Assembly: GCF_000516985.1 (NCBI RefSeq)
Contig: NW_006917091.1
Location: 1,316,977 to 1,380,976 of the forward strand
Direction: 5' to 3'
Length of the DNA stretch: 64,000 bases
Source: Pestalotiopsis fici W106-1
Taxonomy: Eukaryota; Ascomycota; Sordariomycetes; Amphisphaeriales; Sporocadaceae
In this document: positions 24,614 through 35,796 of the stretch, piece after piece
How positions within the stretch are numbered: the stretch's first letter is position 1
How the letters are laid out: each line of letters opens with the position of its first letter
Made by a program: the position numbers and the translations under genes
The notes under the pieces: model-generated
Databases searched by the model: none
Seen by the model: the letters and a program-made list of their open reading frames with translations, nothing else
What the model was told of the DNA's origin: nothing

Positions 24614-27319
24614 ATGGCAGGTTCGCAGCTCAAGCGGCTCAAAGAGTCGCTCAGAACCCAGGGCATCATTGGCCCCCAGCAGTCGAAGAAGCAAAAGAAA
24701 CGCAATGCGCAGGATGAGCGAGCCAAATCCGACAAGCGCTTGAGCAGAACAACCAAGCTCGAAGGTATCCGCGAGCAGTTCAACCCCTTCGACCTCAAAC
24801 ACAATGTCCGCGGCCCCAAGTTCGACGTCACCAGCAACCGTCCTGCCACCGGCAATGCTGCTAAGGGTATCTACGGTCGGCCCACCGAAGCCAGGGCTGC
24901 TGCCGAGGAGAGGCGCAAAGAGACGCTTCTTGTCGAAATGCAGCGTCGCCAGAAAATCGGTGGACTCATCGATCGGCGTTTTGGTGAAGACGATGCCAAT
25001 ATGACACCGGAAGAGAAAGCTTTGGAGCGATTCGCGCTCGAAAAGCAGCGGTCACATAAACGAGCCGTCTTCGACCTCGAGGACGATGAAGCCGGGGAGA
25101 GTTTTGGTCTTACCCACATGGGCAAATCCTTGTCTCTTGACGGGCCCAATATAACGGACGACTATGAAGAGGACGACATGGATGCAGGATCTGACGACGA
25201 TGACGAAGGACGCAAAGCCTATTTGAAGCGAAAGCTCATGACTGAAGGCGAAACAGAGGCCGAAGACGACCAACCCGAGAGGAAAAAGACAAAAGCAGAG
25301 GTCATGAAGGAAGTCATTGCAAAATCGAAATTCCACAAGGCTGAAAGACAGGCTGCGAAAGAGGCCGACGAGGACTTGAGGATGGAGCTCGATGACGAAC
25401 TACCTAACCTGCGCCAGTTGCTTTTCAAGACAGGCAAGGACACAGGATTGGCAGCCAAGTCTGGCGCTGCGCAGGAGCTTCAGAAGGAATACGATATGCA
25501 AGTCAGGTCGCTGGCTGCTGACCGGCGAGCTCAGCCAACAGACCGCACCAAGACGGAAGAGGAACAGGCCGAGGAGGAAGCTACCAAGCTTCGTGAGTTG
25601 GAGGAAAAGCGACAGCGTCGCATGGAGGGCAGAGAGGAAAGTGAAGATGAAGTCGAGGACGAATCTGAAGCAGAAGAGGACGACGCAAATGGTCCAGTCC
25701 AGTTCATTGAAAAGGATGAGGGCGACACTTTTGGGCTAGGCAAGGGCATCAAGCTGAGGCCAACTGCTACAGAACTCGGATTCGACGACGAAGATGATTT
25801 CTTTGTGGAGGACAACTTGATTGCTGAGGGATCGGACTTGTCTCTCAGTGAGGTGGAATCTGGCGACGAGGAGTCTGACCAGTCCGAGGATGACCAGGAA
25901 GCCGAGGAGGAGGAGGACGAGTTTACCAAGGGCATATTAAACGAAGAAGAGACGAAGAACCCAGCCTTCAGCTTGAAAGAGGACGGGACCCGTGACTCAA
26001 CTACTACCAAGGAAGATGCCGATGGTCTACCTTACGTTTTTTCGTGTCCGGAAACTCACGAAGCGTTGCTCAAAATTACCAAAACTGTGCCGGATGAGAA
26101 ACTCCCGGTAGTCGTACAACGCATTCGTGCCCTTCACCACTCGAAGCTGGACAGCAGCAATAAGACCAAGCTTGGCAACTTTGCCAGAGTCCTTATTCAA
26201 CATCTTCCGTACCTGGCAACCCGAGGCGCACCATTTGCCACCATTGAGAGCCTTGTTCGCCATGCTCACTCCATGGCAAAGACTTACCCTATTGAGATTG
26301 CAAACGAGTTGAGATTACACATTGAGGATATCAGCAAGAGACCTCTCGACATGAATGTGGGCGATCTCATCATTTTGACGACAATTGGCACAATCTTCCC
26401 AACCTCGGATCACTTCCACCAGGTCACCACGCCGGCCATGTTGACGTTGAACCGTTACTTGGGCATGAAGATCCCGCGCCAACTGACAGACTACACGATT
26501 GGTTGTTATCTGAGCATACTGGCGATACAATATCAAACGGTATCAAAACGATACATACCAGAGGTTATGAATTTCAGCTTGAACACATTGACTGCACTTG
26601 CACCCGTCAATGCCAAGGACAAGCTCGGGTTTTTCCCTGTACACGATCCCGTCGATGGCACAAGAGTTCAAGGCTTGAAAGGCACCTCTGTAAGGAGACT
26701 GAACTGTCTTGATTGCACAAATTCAGCCGAAACAGATATCGCAGAGATCAAAATCGCACTTGTCGACACAACCGTTAAGTTGCTTGACAATGCTGCGACC
26801 ATCTGGACAGGAAAGTCGGCTTTCTACGAGACTTTCCAGCCGGCATTGGCTGTGCTCAACCACCTATCGGACAAGGCTTGCCGATCGCATTTCCCCAAGG
26901 CGCTGAACCAACAGATTGGCAGGTCAAAGGCCAAGCTTGAGGGTCTCCTGCAACTAGCACGCATGGAGCGTCGCAACCTAGAGCTTCATCATCACCGACC
27001 CCTGGCTATCAAGACCCATGTGCCCAAGTTTGAAGACTCCTTCGATCCTGACAAGCACTACGACCCTGACCGAGAGCGTGCCGAGGCCAACAAGCTCAAG
27101 GCCGAGCATAAGAAGGAGAGGAAGGGTGCGATGCGCGAACTTCGCAAGGATGCCAACTTTATGGCTCGCGAGAAGCTCCGCATCAAGAAGGCGAGAGACA
27201 CGGCATACGAGAAGAAGTTCAAGCGAATCGTGGCCGAGATCCAGAGTGAAGAGGGCAGGGAATCGAATGCATATGAAAGAGAGAAGGTAGCGAGGAAACG
27301 CGCCGCAAAAAGGGGTTAA
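24614..27319 (+). CDS. NOP14: Nop14, U3 snoRNP / small-subunit processome protein
   Basis: Nucleolar protein required for 18S rRNA maturation and nuclear export of the 40S precursor. Works with Emg1 and Noc4. Single exon, 901 aa. The ATG at 24614 gives MAGSQLKRLKESLRTQGIIG, which matches the family start; the longer frame upstream begins only at GTG. Seen: basic N-terminus with KKQKKR; LEGIREQFNPFDLKHNVRGPKFDV, a Nop14 hallmark; acidic stretches (about 190-200 and 345-450); a helical C-terminal half with the HHSKLDSSNKTKLGNFARVL block; and a lysine/arginine-rich tail (KKERKGAMRELRKDANFMAR...) ending RKRAAKRG. Rcl1, encoded 11 kb away, acts in the same processome, though co-location is probably chance. 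Confidence 0.97.
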   Translation: MAGSQLKRLKESLRTQGIIGPQQSKKQKKRNAQDERAKSDKRLSRTTKLEGIREQFNPFDLKHNVRGPKFDVTSNRPATGNAAKGIYGRPTEARAAAEERRKETLLVEMQRRQKIGGLIDRRFGEDDANMTPEEKALERFALEKQRSHKRAVFDLEDDEAGESFGLTHMGKSLSLDGPNITDDYEEDDMDAGSDDDDEGRKAYLKRKLMTEGETEAEDDQPERKKTKAEVMKEVIAKSKFHKAERQAAKEADEDLRMELDDELPNLRQLLFKTGKDTGLAAKSGAAQELQKEYDMQVRSLAADRRAQPTDRTKTEEEQAEEEATKLRELEEKRQRRMEGREESEDEVEDESEAEEDDANGPVQFIEKDEGDTFGLGKGIKLRPTATELGFDDEDDFFVEDNLIAEGSDLSLSEVESGDEESDQSEDDQEAEEEEDEFTKGILNEEETKNPAFSLKEDGTRDSTTTKEDADGLPYVFSCPETHEALLKITKTVPDEKLPVVVQRIRALHHSKLDSSNKTKLGNFARVLIQHLPYLATRGAPFATIESLVRHAHSMAKTYPIEIANELRLHIEDISKRPLDMNVGDLIILTTIGTIFPTSDHFHQVTTPAMLTLNRYLGMKIPRQLTDYTIGCYLSILAIQYQTVSKRYIPEVMNFSLNTLTALAPVNAKDKLGFFPVHDPVDGTRVQGLKGTSVRRLNCLDCTNSAETDIAEIKIALVDTTVKLLDNAATIWTGKSAFYETFQPALAVLNHLSDKACRSHFPKALNQQIGRSKAKLEGLLQLARMERRNLELHHHRPLAIKTHVPKFEDSFDPDKHYDPDRERAEANKLKAEHKKERKGAMRELRKDANFMAREKLRIKKARDTAYEKKFKRIVAEIQSEEGRESNAYEREKVARKRAAKRG

Positions 27320-28029
27320 GCATTATTCTATAGAATTAGGTCAGCGTAAAAGACTTTGGCGTCAATTTGGCTGGAGATTACAGATTTTTATTCTTATTTT
27401 ACACGTCCCGAAACGCAAAATGCAGAGCTCGGGGGCGTCATTACGAAAGCATGGGCCAATATGTTCTAATGCTCACAAGAGTACTGTTACACAAATGATA
27501 GTATCCCCTTCAGAAGAAAAAAAATGTTTGTATGCTGCCAACGTCCAACTAGTGACCAAAGTAGAATGATAGTTTTCGATTAGAAGACGCTCACCCAACT
27601 TCTCGTGGAAAAACGGGAGTAATCATGGCTGCCTGTTTCTTCCTTGCACAAGCATGCACAGTACGAAGCTCACCATTGACACATTGTTAGCACTGTACGC
27701 TCTGCAAAGCCGCCAAAAGTTTGAGGGTGGACGTCACAAGTTACAAATTACAACCACCATATTGCAATAATTGACAAGGACTCGGCTGGCTCGATCGTCT
27801 GTTTTGGAGACCAGTCAACGAGACTGAAAACCTCTCTCATACATTCAAACCAAATTTTGGTGTACAAACAACCTCGGCCGCTCGACTCAAGGCACCGACC
27901 CAGAAATTATATTGCCAAAAACCTGCAACTAAACTAACACCCTCGACCCGAAATCTCATACCACGGTGCTTCACTTTCTTCAATCGCAAATTTTCTCTTT
28001 CTCAGTAGGAAGAAAAAACATCAAATAAG
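27320..28029. other. Intergenic region NOP14 / G-patch gene
   Basis: 710 bp between two plus-strand genes. It holds the NOP14 3' end and the promoter and leader of the G-patch gene. I see no gene. Confidence 0.6.
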
Positions 28030-29169
28030 ATGGGTGACTCGGGAGACGAGGACGACTACATGTCCATGTCATTCCTGACAGAATCCGACCCCAGCACCAC
28101 ACGCCCAGAAACCTCTCTCCAGCGCCGCCAACGCGAGCGGCGCGAGGCTGAGATCCGGGGCCGGCCCAAATCCAAACAGGAGCTCGCCGCCGAGGCCAAG
28201 GCGGCGCGGGAGGCGGCCCTGTCACGGTCTTTGATCCCGGGAGTTGCGTCGTCATCCAAATCGCAAACCAACCACCAAGGCGAAAAGGATCACGACGACG
28301 ACGAAGACGACCCCTGGAGTGCCCTGGCCCCGCCGGAGCCAGCCCTGGCCAAAAAGTCCAAGGGCCTCTCCATGATGGAGAAGATGGGCTTTGCGCCGGG
28401 CTCGGCGCTGGGCGCCAAGGAGAATAATTCGCACGCGGCCACGGAGCCGATACGACTTCATCTCAAGGAGGACCGGGGCGGCATTGGGCTGGACGCGCAG
28501 CGGAAGCGGGCGCTGGACGAGGCGGCGGAACGCGAGGGCGTGAACCCGGCAGCAGCCGCCGCCGCGGCCAAGAAACCCAAGATCGACCCGCTCGAGTTCC
28601 GCGAGCGTAATCGGCGGGAGCGCGAGGTCAAGCGCTGGGAGGGACAGGTTTATGGCGCGCAAAAAGTGTGTGAGCGGATGGACGAGGAGCGGGATGCCGA
28701 GACGCGAGCGCAACAAGAGACCGAGGAGGAGGAGGAGGACGACGGCGCCGTAGATGAAAACGGCAAGAGAAGGAAGAAGAAGCGGACACTATCGACACGT
28801 CCACTCAAGAGCATCAATGTGCTTTGGCGCGGCCTGGTGCGCAGACGCGAGGAGGCGGAGCGCGAGCGCCGGATGCGGTACGACTTGGAGCAGAGCCTGT
28901 CACGGCTGCCAACGTACGAGGACGATACCGAGGACGCTGATGACGCTCAGGCACTGGGAAAGAAGAAGATGGCCTACGTGCCCGTAGAGGACTTGGAGGA
29001 GGAAGATCCCGGGCTGGACGAGTTCAACGCGCTCGAGCCTGACGAGAAGCTTCGCAGGCTTGTGGACTATTTGAGAAAAGAATATCGGTACTGCTTCTGG
29101 TGCAAGTGCTCGTACCCCGACGAAGAAATGGATGGCTGCCCGGGATTGACCGAGGATGACCATGATTGA
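28030..29169 (+). CDS. G-patch protein with C-terminal DUF4187 domain, GPATCH11-like
   Basis: Single exon, 379 aa. The G-patch lies at about residues 112-160: MMEKMGFAPGSALGAKEN, then GGIGLD. G-patch motifs activate DEAH-box RNA helicases in splicing or ribosome assembly; the helicase partner here is not known. The C-terminus YRYCFWCKCSYPDEEMDGCP, ending GLTEDDHD, is the Cys-containing DUF4187 domain that pairs with a G-patch in GPATCH11. Between them is a charged helical stretch with Ala, Glu and KRRKKKR clusters, likely nuclear. Apart from one Ala run (PAAAAAAAKKPK) the composition is ordinary. The family assignment is firm; the cellular role is inferred from the family. Confidence 0.88.
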   Translation: MGDSGDEDDYMSMSFLTESDPSTTRPETSLQRRQRERREAEIRGRPKSKQELAAEAKAAREAALSRSLIPGVASSSKSQTNHQGEKDHDDDEDDPWSALAPPEPALAKKSKGLSMMEKMGFAPGSALGAKENNSHAATEPIRLHLKEDRGGIGLDAQRKRALDEAAEREGVNPAAAAAAAKKPKIDPLEFRERNRREREVKRWEGQVYGAQKVCERMDEERDAETRAQQETEEEEEDDGAVDENGKRRKKKRTLSTRPLKSINVLWRGLVRRREEAERERRMRYDLEQSLSRLPTYEDDTEDADDAQALGKKKMAYVPVEDLEEEDPGLDEFNALEPDEKLRRLVDYLRKEYRYCFWCKCSYPDEEMDGCPGLTEDDHD

Positions 29170-29404
29170 TTGCAGTCAGGTTTACTAGACATCAATGGAT
29201 AGACGGAATGACTATAAGAGAGAGTTGCGGAAATATCACAGATCGCACGTCGATCAGATCCAGAATTACCACCAATCGTGTATCTGATTTCATGAGATGA
29301 TGTCTATTGTATGTGTGATATATATATGTGAGATGGGTGAGTTTCTCAGCCTCAAAAATCTATCCTACATGCTATGTTACATGTCGGGCATCAAAGCTGT
29401 ATAT

Positions 29405-31915
29405 CTAATCGTCCTCATTATTATACACTCCCATGTCAGAGGCCGCCTGAACAAAGAGTTCTTCGGCGCCCTTGATCTTGGACAGCTCAGCTTCCAAATG
29501 CAGCTCAAGATAGTCGCCCATCTCTGCTGATCTGACATTGTTGGGCATCTCCTCATTCTTTCTCAGTTCTCCGCTCGCCACCATTTCCTGCTGTCTTTGC
29601 GACAGGTACTTTTCGGTGTGTTTGGTGGCCGTGATGATCTGGCTTCGCATCTTGCTGTCGCCTGCAGCCTTTTCCAGATTTGTGGTTCCCACAATCATCT
29701 CAAGAACCATTGATCCCGGGTCCTGTAAATTAAAAACTTGGCGAAGTGCACGGTAAGCAACCAGCATGCTCACTGGATCCTTGGCGCGACGAAATGTGTG
29801 CATGATGGTCCTTGCAAGCTGAAAGTTCACGCCGACATCCTCTTGTTGGAAGTTATGCGCATAACGAACCATTTCTGCGAATAACACACGACTTTCTGTG
29901 ATGATCTTGGGGACAGACTCTGGACCCCAGTGTTGGAGTCGGTTGGCCGTCAACGATTGCCAAAGTGCCAAGAACGTCCACGAGTCGGGTTCTAGACCAC
30001 GGGGAGTAGATTCACTGGCAGAGAATCTCTCCATCATGGCACGGAAGAGGTTTATAACCTCGCCACCGCGTCCACTCCGGACCATGGAGAAAAGTAACTG
30101 ATTCATGAAAAATGTATCAGCTCCCATTTCTGCTCGTTTGAACGCCTCCCAGAGCTCTTCCATTTTGGCGATGAGCCCCCGATCCTTGTAGTTTTCTGCA
30201 AGCAGCGAGAACGTTTCGAGTGTCGCTTTTGGCCATCCTGGTCCTGTCATCGAATATACAATTTTCAAGCCAGGCTTATACGGAACTACACCCTCGATGC
30301 CGCGTGTCTCTTGTCTGAGCTGCACAAATTGCAGTCTCGAGTTGATCATGGCCCAGGCAAGATCTTCTGCCTTCTGCACATTTTCCGCCACTCCTGTTCG
30401 CAACCAAGAACCGACAAGAACGTTGACAACCATTGGTCTAGGCATGACGCCTTTGCTTTTCATGTGAAGCAAAGCCTTGTGCGCTCCCTCGAAGTCGCCG
30501 ATCAAGGTAAGTCGTTTCAGCCACTTGCCAACGAAAAACTCGTTGGCCACACTGGGTGGAAGTTTGTCCGATCTCTTCGATTTCCGCAAGTTGAGACGAC
30601 CAGAAGTCATCATCTCGACAAAAATCGAGAAAGCAATTTCCGACTGTTGTGCTGCGAGGAAATACGAAATGATGACATCATAATCTTCAATAGTCATTTG
30701 CTCACCCAACCTCGTGCGTATCTCCTCATAGACATTATATGCCTTGTCCGCGGTTTCCGTCTTCTCCGCAAATGCGCGGATCAAAGGAAAAAGAAAGCGC
30801 GCGTCGTGGGGATATTTCGAAGTCAAGATGATCTCGGCGGTCCTCTCGGCTCTTTCCAAGTCGCCAATCTGGCAGTACATCCGGAATCCAAGCTGCCAAA
30901 ATTCGAGAAATGTCTTTGGATCTGCCCCGAGCGTTGTGACTTTTCTCTTGTGGTTGTCGACAGCCTCCTTGTGCCAGCCCTCGAGGAAGGTGGCCTCAAT
31001 CGCCAGCAGCTGCCGTTTGGGAGCAAGTTCAACTCCAGCTTCGTTCATGTCTTTCGCAAGGATGTGAAGATGGTGCCATCGGTTCGGGTTCTTTGAAGAT
31101 TCTACGGAGAATATATCCCAGAGGAGTTCCCATGTTGCTGGAGGCACAATCTTCCAATCCGTTGCCAGAAGTTGGCGCGCTCCGTAGTACCATTTCCAGA
31201 CGCCAAAGCCCTGTTTATTGATTGCACCACGGTCGAGTTGTCTTGAAGCGAGCTGCAAATTGTTGTTCAGGCGTACGATCTTTTCCAGATGCGTCCTCGG
31301 CCAATTAGCAACCAAGATGGAAGTATCAATGTATATGGGTCCATCTGATTCGTCGTATAGATCCTTTGACAAGTCGTCCAGTGCCTCGAGGGCATTTGAG
31401 TCAAGCGGCTTATTCACTTTCAGCGCCTTTTCCAATTCGTCCTTTAAGACATCGGGGTTGCGTTTCGGTTCGTCGACTTGTGCTCTGAACAGCATGTCCA
31501 TGAAGGACCTGACGTAGCCCGTATCCTTTTCCATGGATTTGAGTTCGGCTTCCATCTCGCCACCGGGGTCAGTGAGGGCTTTGCTGAACTCGTCAACGCC
31601 AGAGAGCCTCCGGATCTTGCCTCCATCTTCCTGGAAATAATTGACCGTAGCCTTGTGTTCCTCGTCTTTCTGTAGAAGTCCGAGTTTCTTTAACGTTTGA
31701 AGTCGTTCGGAATCGTCACCTGATTGAGGCTTTCTGGGTGTTGTTGAGGTTCTGGCAGCTCTGGCAGCTCTCGCCGCTTTGGCAGCTGCTTGCGATGCTC
31801 GTCGAACGCCCCATTGCGCCGGCGTTGCTGGGGGTGGTTTCCGGAGGCCCAAGAGACAGGATCTGCAAATGTAGTCCTGTGAGCTTTTTTCGATCAAGAA
31901 TGTACTTGGAGGCAT
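29405..31915 (-). CDS. Mitochondrial pentatricopeptide-repeat-like protein (836 aa)
   Basis: Single exon. The N-terminus (MPPSTFLIEKSSQDYICRSC, then Ala/Arg-rich RRASQAAAKAARAARAAR) looks like a mitochondrial presequence, and a CRSCLLGLRK motif at residues 17-26 is typical of fungal mitochondrial proteins. The body is a run of paired helices with PPR-like spacing, e.g. DLERAERTAEIILTSKYPHD, FEGAHKALLHMKSKGVMPRP and GGEVINLFRAMMERF. Such proteins bind mitochondrial transcripts; the overall plan resembles Neurospora cya-5 (needed for COX1 expression), but I cannot prove orthology. It shares a 362-bp divergent promoter with ORC3. Its 3' end is tail-to-tail with the G-patch gene, 235 bp away. Confidence 0.8.
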   Translation of the reverse strand: MPPSTFLIEKSSQDYICRSCLLGLRKPPPATPAQWGVRRASQAAAKAARAARAARTSTTPRKPQSGDDSERLQTLKKLGLLQKDEEHKATVNYFQEDGGKIRRLSGVDEFSKALTDPGGEMEAELKSMEKDTGYVRSFMDMLFRAQVDEPKRNPDVLKDELEKALKVNKPLDSNALEALDDLSKDLYDESDGPIYIDTSILVANWPRTHLEKIVRLNNNLQLASRQLDRGAINKQGFGVWKWYYGARQLLATDWKIVPPATWELLWDIFSVESSKNPNRWHHLHILAKDMNEAGVELAPKRQLLAIEATFLEGWHKEAVDNHKRKVTTLGADPKTFLEFWQLGFRMYCQIGDLERAERTAEIILTSKYPHDARFLFPLIRAFAEKTETADKAYNVYEEIRTRLGEQMTIEDYDVIISYFLAAQQSEIAFSIFVEMMTSGRLNLRKSKRSDKLPPSVANEFFVGKWLKRLTLIGDFEGAHKALLHMKSKGVMPRPMVVNVLVGSWLRTGVAENVQKAEDLAWAMINSRLQFVQLRQETRGIEGVVPYKPGLKIVYSMTGPGWPKATLETFSLLAENYKDRGLIAKMEELWEAFKRAEMGADTFFMNQLLFSMVRSGRGGEVINLFRAMMERFSASESTPRGLEPDSWTFLALWQSLTANRLQHWGPESVPKIITESRVLFAEMVRYAHNFQQEDVGVNFQLARTIMHTFRRAKDPVSMLVAYRALRQVFNLQDPGSMVLEMIVGTTNLEKAAGDSKMRSQIITATKHTEKYLSQRQQEMVASGELRKNEEMPNNVRSAEMGDYLELHLEAELSKIKGAEELFVQAASDMGVYNNEDD

Positions 31916-32277
31916 GGCATAATGCTGTTTGTGACCTGTTGCGGTCCTGAGAATCGCTTATATGCGCTCTCGGAAAAGTTGAAGTTTGGGCTGGTGAATG
32001 AGCCAAAACTTTTTTTTCTTGCCCGGACCTGCAGAGGTCAAGAATCTGTAGGCGCCCCCCAGCTATCGGTTATCAGTGAGATCACCGCGTTTGTCCCGCC
32101 TCAGCCCGCGTCTTCCTTAGTGCCCACTAGCTACCCCTGTTGCCCTGTTGCGTCTAAGCCGACCCCTGTGACAAGACAAGCGCGACTGGCTCAACCTCAA
32201 GGACGCGCCTCAATTTGATCATCAGTGTGCTTGACCCCAGATTTCTTGGTCAAGTTCTGATCCACACATGAGATATC
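31916..32277. promoter_or_regulatory. Shared divergent promoter region (PPR gene / ORC3)
   Basis: 362 bp between opposite start codons. GC-richer in the middle. No factor site is called. Confidence 0.5.
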
Positions 32278-34695
32278 ATGGCTTCCGAGGACGTGACTGG
32301 TGAGGTGCTGACCGAAAGGGAGCATCAAGTGAGTGCATTGAAAATTTGTCCTTCTTTTCCAGCACTAGATGAATGGCTCTAACAGATATACACAGGCTGC
32401 CTATATATTTGATCCTGCAGACGATGCTGATCGACCTGCAAGGCCTGTGAAGCGCCGCAAGGTTTCCAAGAAACAGCAGACAACCCAGCCAGAACCCGAG
32501 TTTTTAGATAGGACCTATTTCCAGTCGCTGTTTGAAAAAGATTCGGAACCAGAAACTAGCATCAAATTGCGACAGACCTTGTTCGAAGAGGCATGGTATG
32601 GCATTGACAAGAGAATTCATGTAAGATTTCCATCTCACAACTATGGTCAAGTATACCACGCTTACTCTTAAAAGCATGTTTTGCGTGAGGGAAATCAATC
32701 AACACTGGAAAACGTTACCTCTTTCATAAAAGACTCCACAAGTCGTCAGCACAAGGAAAAGATACCCTCGGGCTTCATCGTGACGGGCGCAAACATTGCT
32801 TCTCAAGAGCTCTTGTTTGAGCAGCTCTCTGAAAACCTCGAGGAAAATGCAGACGCCAAGGTAGTGAGACTTCGATCAGCGGATGCTTCAAATCTGAAAG
32901 CTGCGCTCAAGAAGATTATACACGATGTTACTGCTAGGACTGCAGAAGGTGACGACGATCTGGAGGTCGCCATGGGTAGAGATGTTCGTTGACTCTCCAC
33001 ATGTCCATCTATCCCCTCTGCTCACTCTCCATAGGGCCGTCGATACCTGAATTACGACCTTGAGGCGCTTCATTCTCACCTAAAAGCGAGCCCACTAAGC
33101 CACGTCATAATTTGTTTCCAGGACAGCGAAGCCTTTGAGTCTGGGCTTCTATCAGACCTGATACTATTGTTCAGGTAATATTTATGACATGCTATCAAAG
33201 ACCCAGATAACTAATTCTCCATCTAGTTCCTGGCTGGACCGAATCCCTTTCGGTCTGTTGTTTGGTATAGCAACATCGGTTGAACTATTCCAGGCCAGAC
33301 TACTGAAGTCGACTTGCTTCCACCTCCATGGCGACCAATTTGATGTCGAACAATCGACGTCTGTCATTGAGAAAATCTTCAAGACTGCTGTCGCTCATGT
33401 CGATGCACCATTGCGACTGGGACCTTCACTCATGCAAAGTCTTTTGGAGCGCCAGCAAGATCAAGTCGCTGGCAGCCCAATGTTTGTCAATTCTCTCAAA
33501 GTACGTCCCCTAATTTCAAAAAGTCCGGAACCTTGACCAAAGTTGCTGATCGGACTAGTACGCTTACATGTGTCATTATTATGCAAACCCATTAAGCGTT
33601 TTATTGTCTAATGAATTGGACAATGAGTTAGTCCCGAAAGAGACTTTGGAACTTGTGCGGTCGTTACCATCATTCCGCACTTTCGTCGAAACTACTCTAA
33701 AGGCTGGGAGTATCAAGAAAGTACGCAGCTTACTTGACGACGACAAGTATCTTATCCAATGCATGCAGACAGAGCGGTCACACTCAAAACAGTGGATTCT
33801 TAACGTGCTTAGGAACGTCAAGTTACTCTCCGTCATACACAACACGGGATACGATTTTGTACAGAGTTACCTCGACGCTATATCGGTCGGCATCAACATG
33901 CAAGACGAGCACAAAGATTTGTCAGGCTTAGTTCAGCGATTGCCCCCGTCTGATGCCGCTTCGTTCATTAGTCGATTCATCAACACTATCAAGGATGGAG
34001 ATTCGAGTATCGGCTTGTCGGGGTGGGCTGATGAGACCAGTGATCTCGTTGCTATGCTTTCTGACATCTTGGCTGAAATCAAAACGCTTCAAGAACAGTC
34101 TGAAGAACAGGGCACAACTCTGAAGAGCAAATACAGCGGCCACAACAAGATTCTCCGTACCACAGTGATCGCACAAAAGGTCCAGCTCAGTCGAGATACA
34201 GCTGATCTCACTGACGAAGACAAAGCATATACGGCCCTGATCGACCGCCTTGTCGAGAAATTGGGGTCGACACTCGAAACGCCAAAGACCGAAGATGTCT
34301 TTCTGCATGAGCTTTGGCTCTACGATCTGAGAACACCATATAAGGATGTCTTTATACCAAGACCCCGGACTGTGATTGAAAGAGCATTGTCACGGCCACA
34401 TGACTATCTTGGCTGTTCGTGCTGCAAGTCGGGCAAAGATGAGATCAAACCCACACTACCCGTCACCGCCATCCTCTATCATCTGTATTTAGAAACGGGC
34501 TCACTCATCAATGTTGCTGATCTCTGGTCGGCCTTCTACGCTATAGTCGGCGAGGATAAGAAAGATGGACTAGATAAACGTACGGCACTGGTGTTATTCT
34601 ATCGTGCCATGTCCGAGTTGAAGACCATGGGCTTTGTCAAGCAAAGCAGGAAAAAGGCAGACCATGTTGCAAAACTTGCTTGGCAAGGTCTGTAG
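32278..34695 (+). CDS. ORC3: Origin recognition complex subunit 3 (Orc3)
   Basis: Structural AAA+-like subunit of the six-protein complex that marks replication origins and loads MCM helicase. Six exons: 32278-32328, 32396-32620, 32675-32983, 33035-33174, 33227-33500 and 33559-34695, giving 711 aa. Family features: KLRQTLFEEAWYGIDKRI; SGFIVTGANIASQELLFEQL, the AAA+ strand-helix that lacks a proper Walker A lysine, as usual for Orc3; YLNYDLEALHSHLKASPLSH; SSWLDRIPFGLLFGIATSVE; and YAYMCHYYANPLSVLLS opening the last exon. The C-terminal winged-helix part includes TALVLFYRAMSELKTMGFVK. Intron 3 must use a GTTCGT donor to keep frame. A GTAGAG donor 8 bp earlier would shift it. Confidence 0.95.
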
Positions 34696-35796
34696 TGTTG
34701 TTAATACTAGTACCTATAAACCCTGATATCTAATTACCTGATTGCTTGGGCATTTGCAGCGGTACTATACAATGGAAGAATCGAGGCAAAAGTCATTGTG
34801 ACGAGTGATCATGTGGGTTCCCTTGGGGAGAAAGGAGTGTTTGAGTCTAGGTATACCAAATGCGTTTCTAGTCAGGACGCCTTGCTTTCATGACTTCATC
34901 TCTTCATAGTCGCCGAAAACCCCCGGCGAGACTTGTCTTGCTTTTGAGGAGCTTGCTTCTTTTATCAAATCAATAATCTAGAACAACCACCGCGTACATA
35001 ACGCCTCGGCTCGGTCATGGCCCAAAGGGTGCGAACAAAGAAGACGGATGGGGACAAAGAAGCCGCGCATCGCCAACAAGAAATGACCGCCACCCTACAA
35101 GAAGAGACATGACCACACTTCGAGTCCGTTCTGCCGCATCTGTCTGTCTTCTTCTGGAGGTCTCACAAAGTCTAGTTGCTGAATATCATCTCTGTTGTCT
35201 CTCGTCTCTATAGAATCTCAAGTGCTTCTTCCTCTTTCATCTGTCCATCTCTCTTATATTCATACCATTCTTTCCCTTCTTGACACTGTAACAGTCCTTA
35301 TCATTCGAGAACCTCTCGCTCACTCGGGCATCGCCATTTTCTTACTTTTTGTTCAGTCAGGACACAGCCAGATTCGTGTAGGCGAGTCTCTCTCTCTACG
35401 AGACGCAGAATCATCGCGGACTGTATAGAGCCTTCCGCCCAAATCAGTCACGCCGATTCACTACCGAACACTTTTCTGCCGTCGTACATTATAAATACAG
35501 ATTGCCCACTCACACGACAAAATCACTTTTCATTCTGATTTGCCAAACTCATTCGCTTCCCTTTTATTTTACGCGCAAAACGTCTCATATCCGCCGGATC
35601 CGGGACACGCCCGCGCACACAAACTAAGCAAACCACACTCACTTTGAGACAAAGAAAAAACACCAACAATCTTCACCAGACGCAACACTCGTATCAGAGA
35701 TTCGCGCCTAAACCAAAGAAGAGGATCTATTGAAGGCACTTGAGAGAAGTCGTTTTTTATTTGAGCAAGAAAAGAAGGAAAATAAGGAACAAAAAA
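34696..35796. other. 1.1-kb upstream region and probable long leader
   Basis: Pyrimidine-rich sequence (35140-35400) followed by a TATAAATA-like site near 35490 and an A/C-rich stretch up to the ATG at 35797. It looks like a promoter with a leader of about 280 bp, typical of a strongly expressed or regulated fungal gene. Frame 35195-35428 has no protein features. Confidence 0.5.

Noticed and set aside
24542..29169. Possible functional cluster of RNA-processing genes (NOP14, G-patch gene, RCL1)
   Set aside because: Unrelated genes are interspersed and housekeeping genes of this class are common; no shared promoter pattern was seen.
30311..31096. 261-codon frame antisense to the PPR-like gene
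   Set aside because: It lies wholly inside the coding frame of the opposite strand and has no recognisable features.
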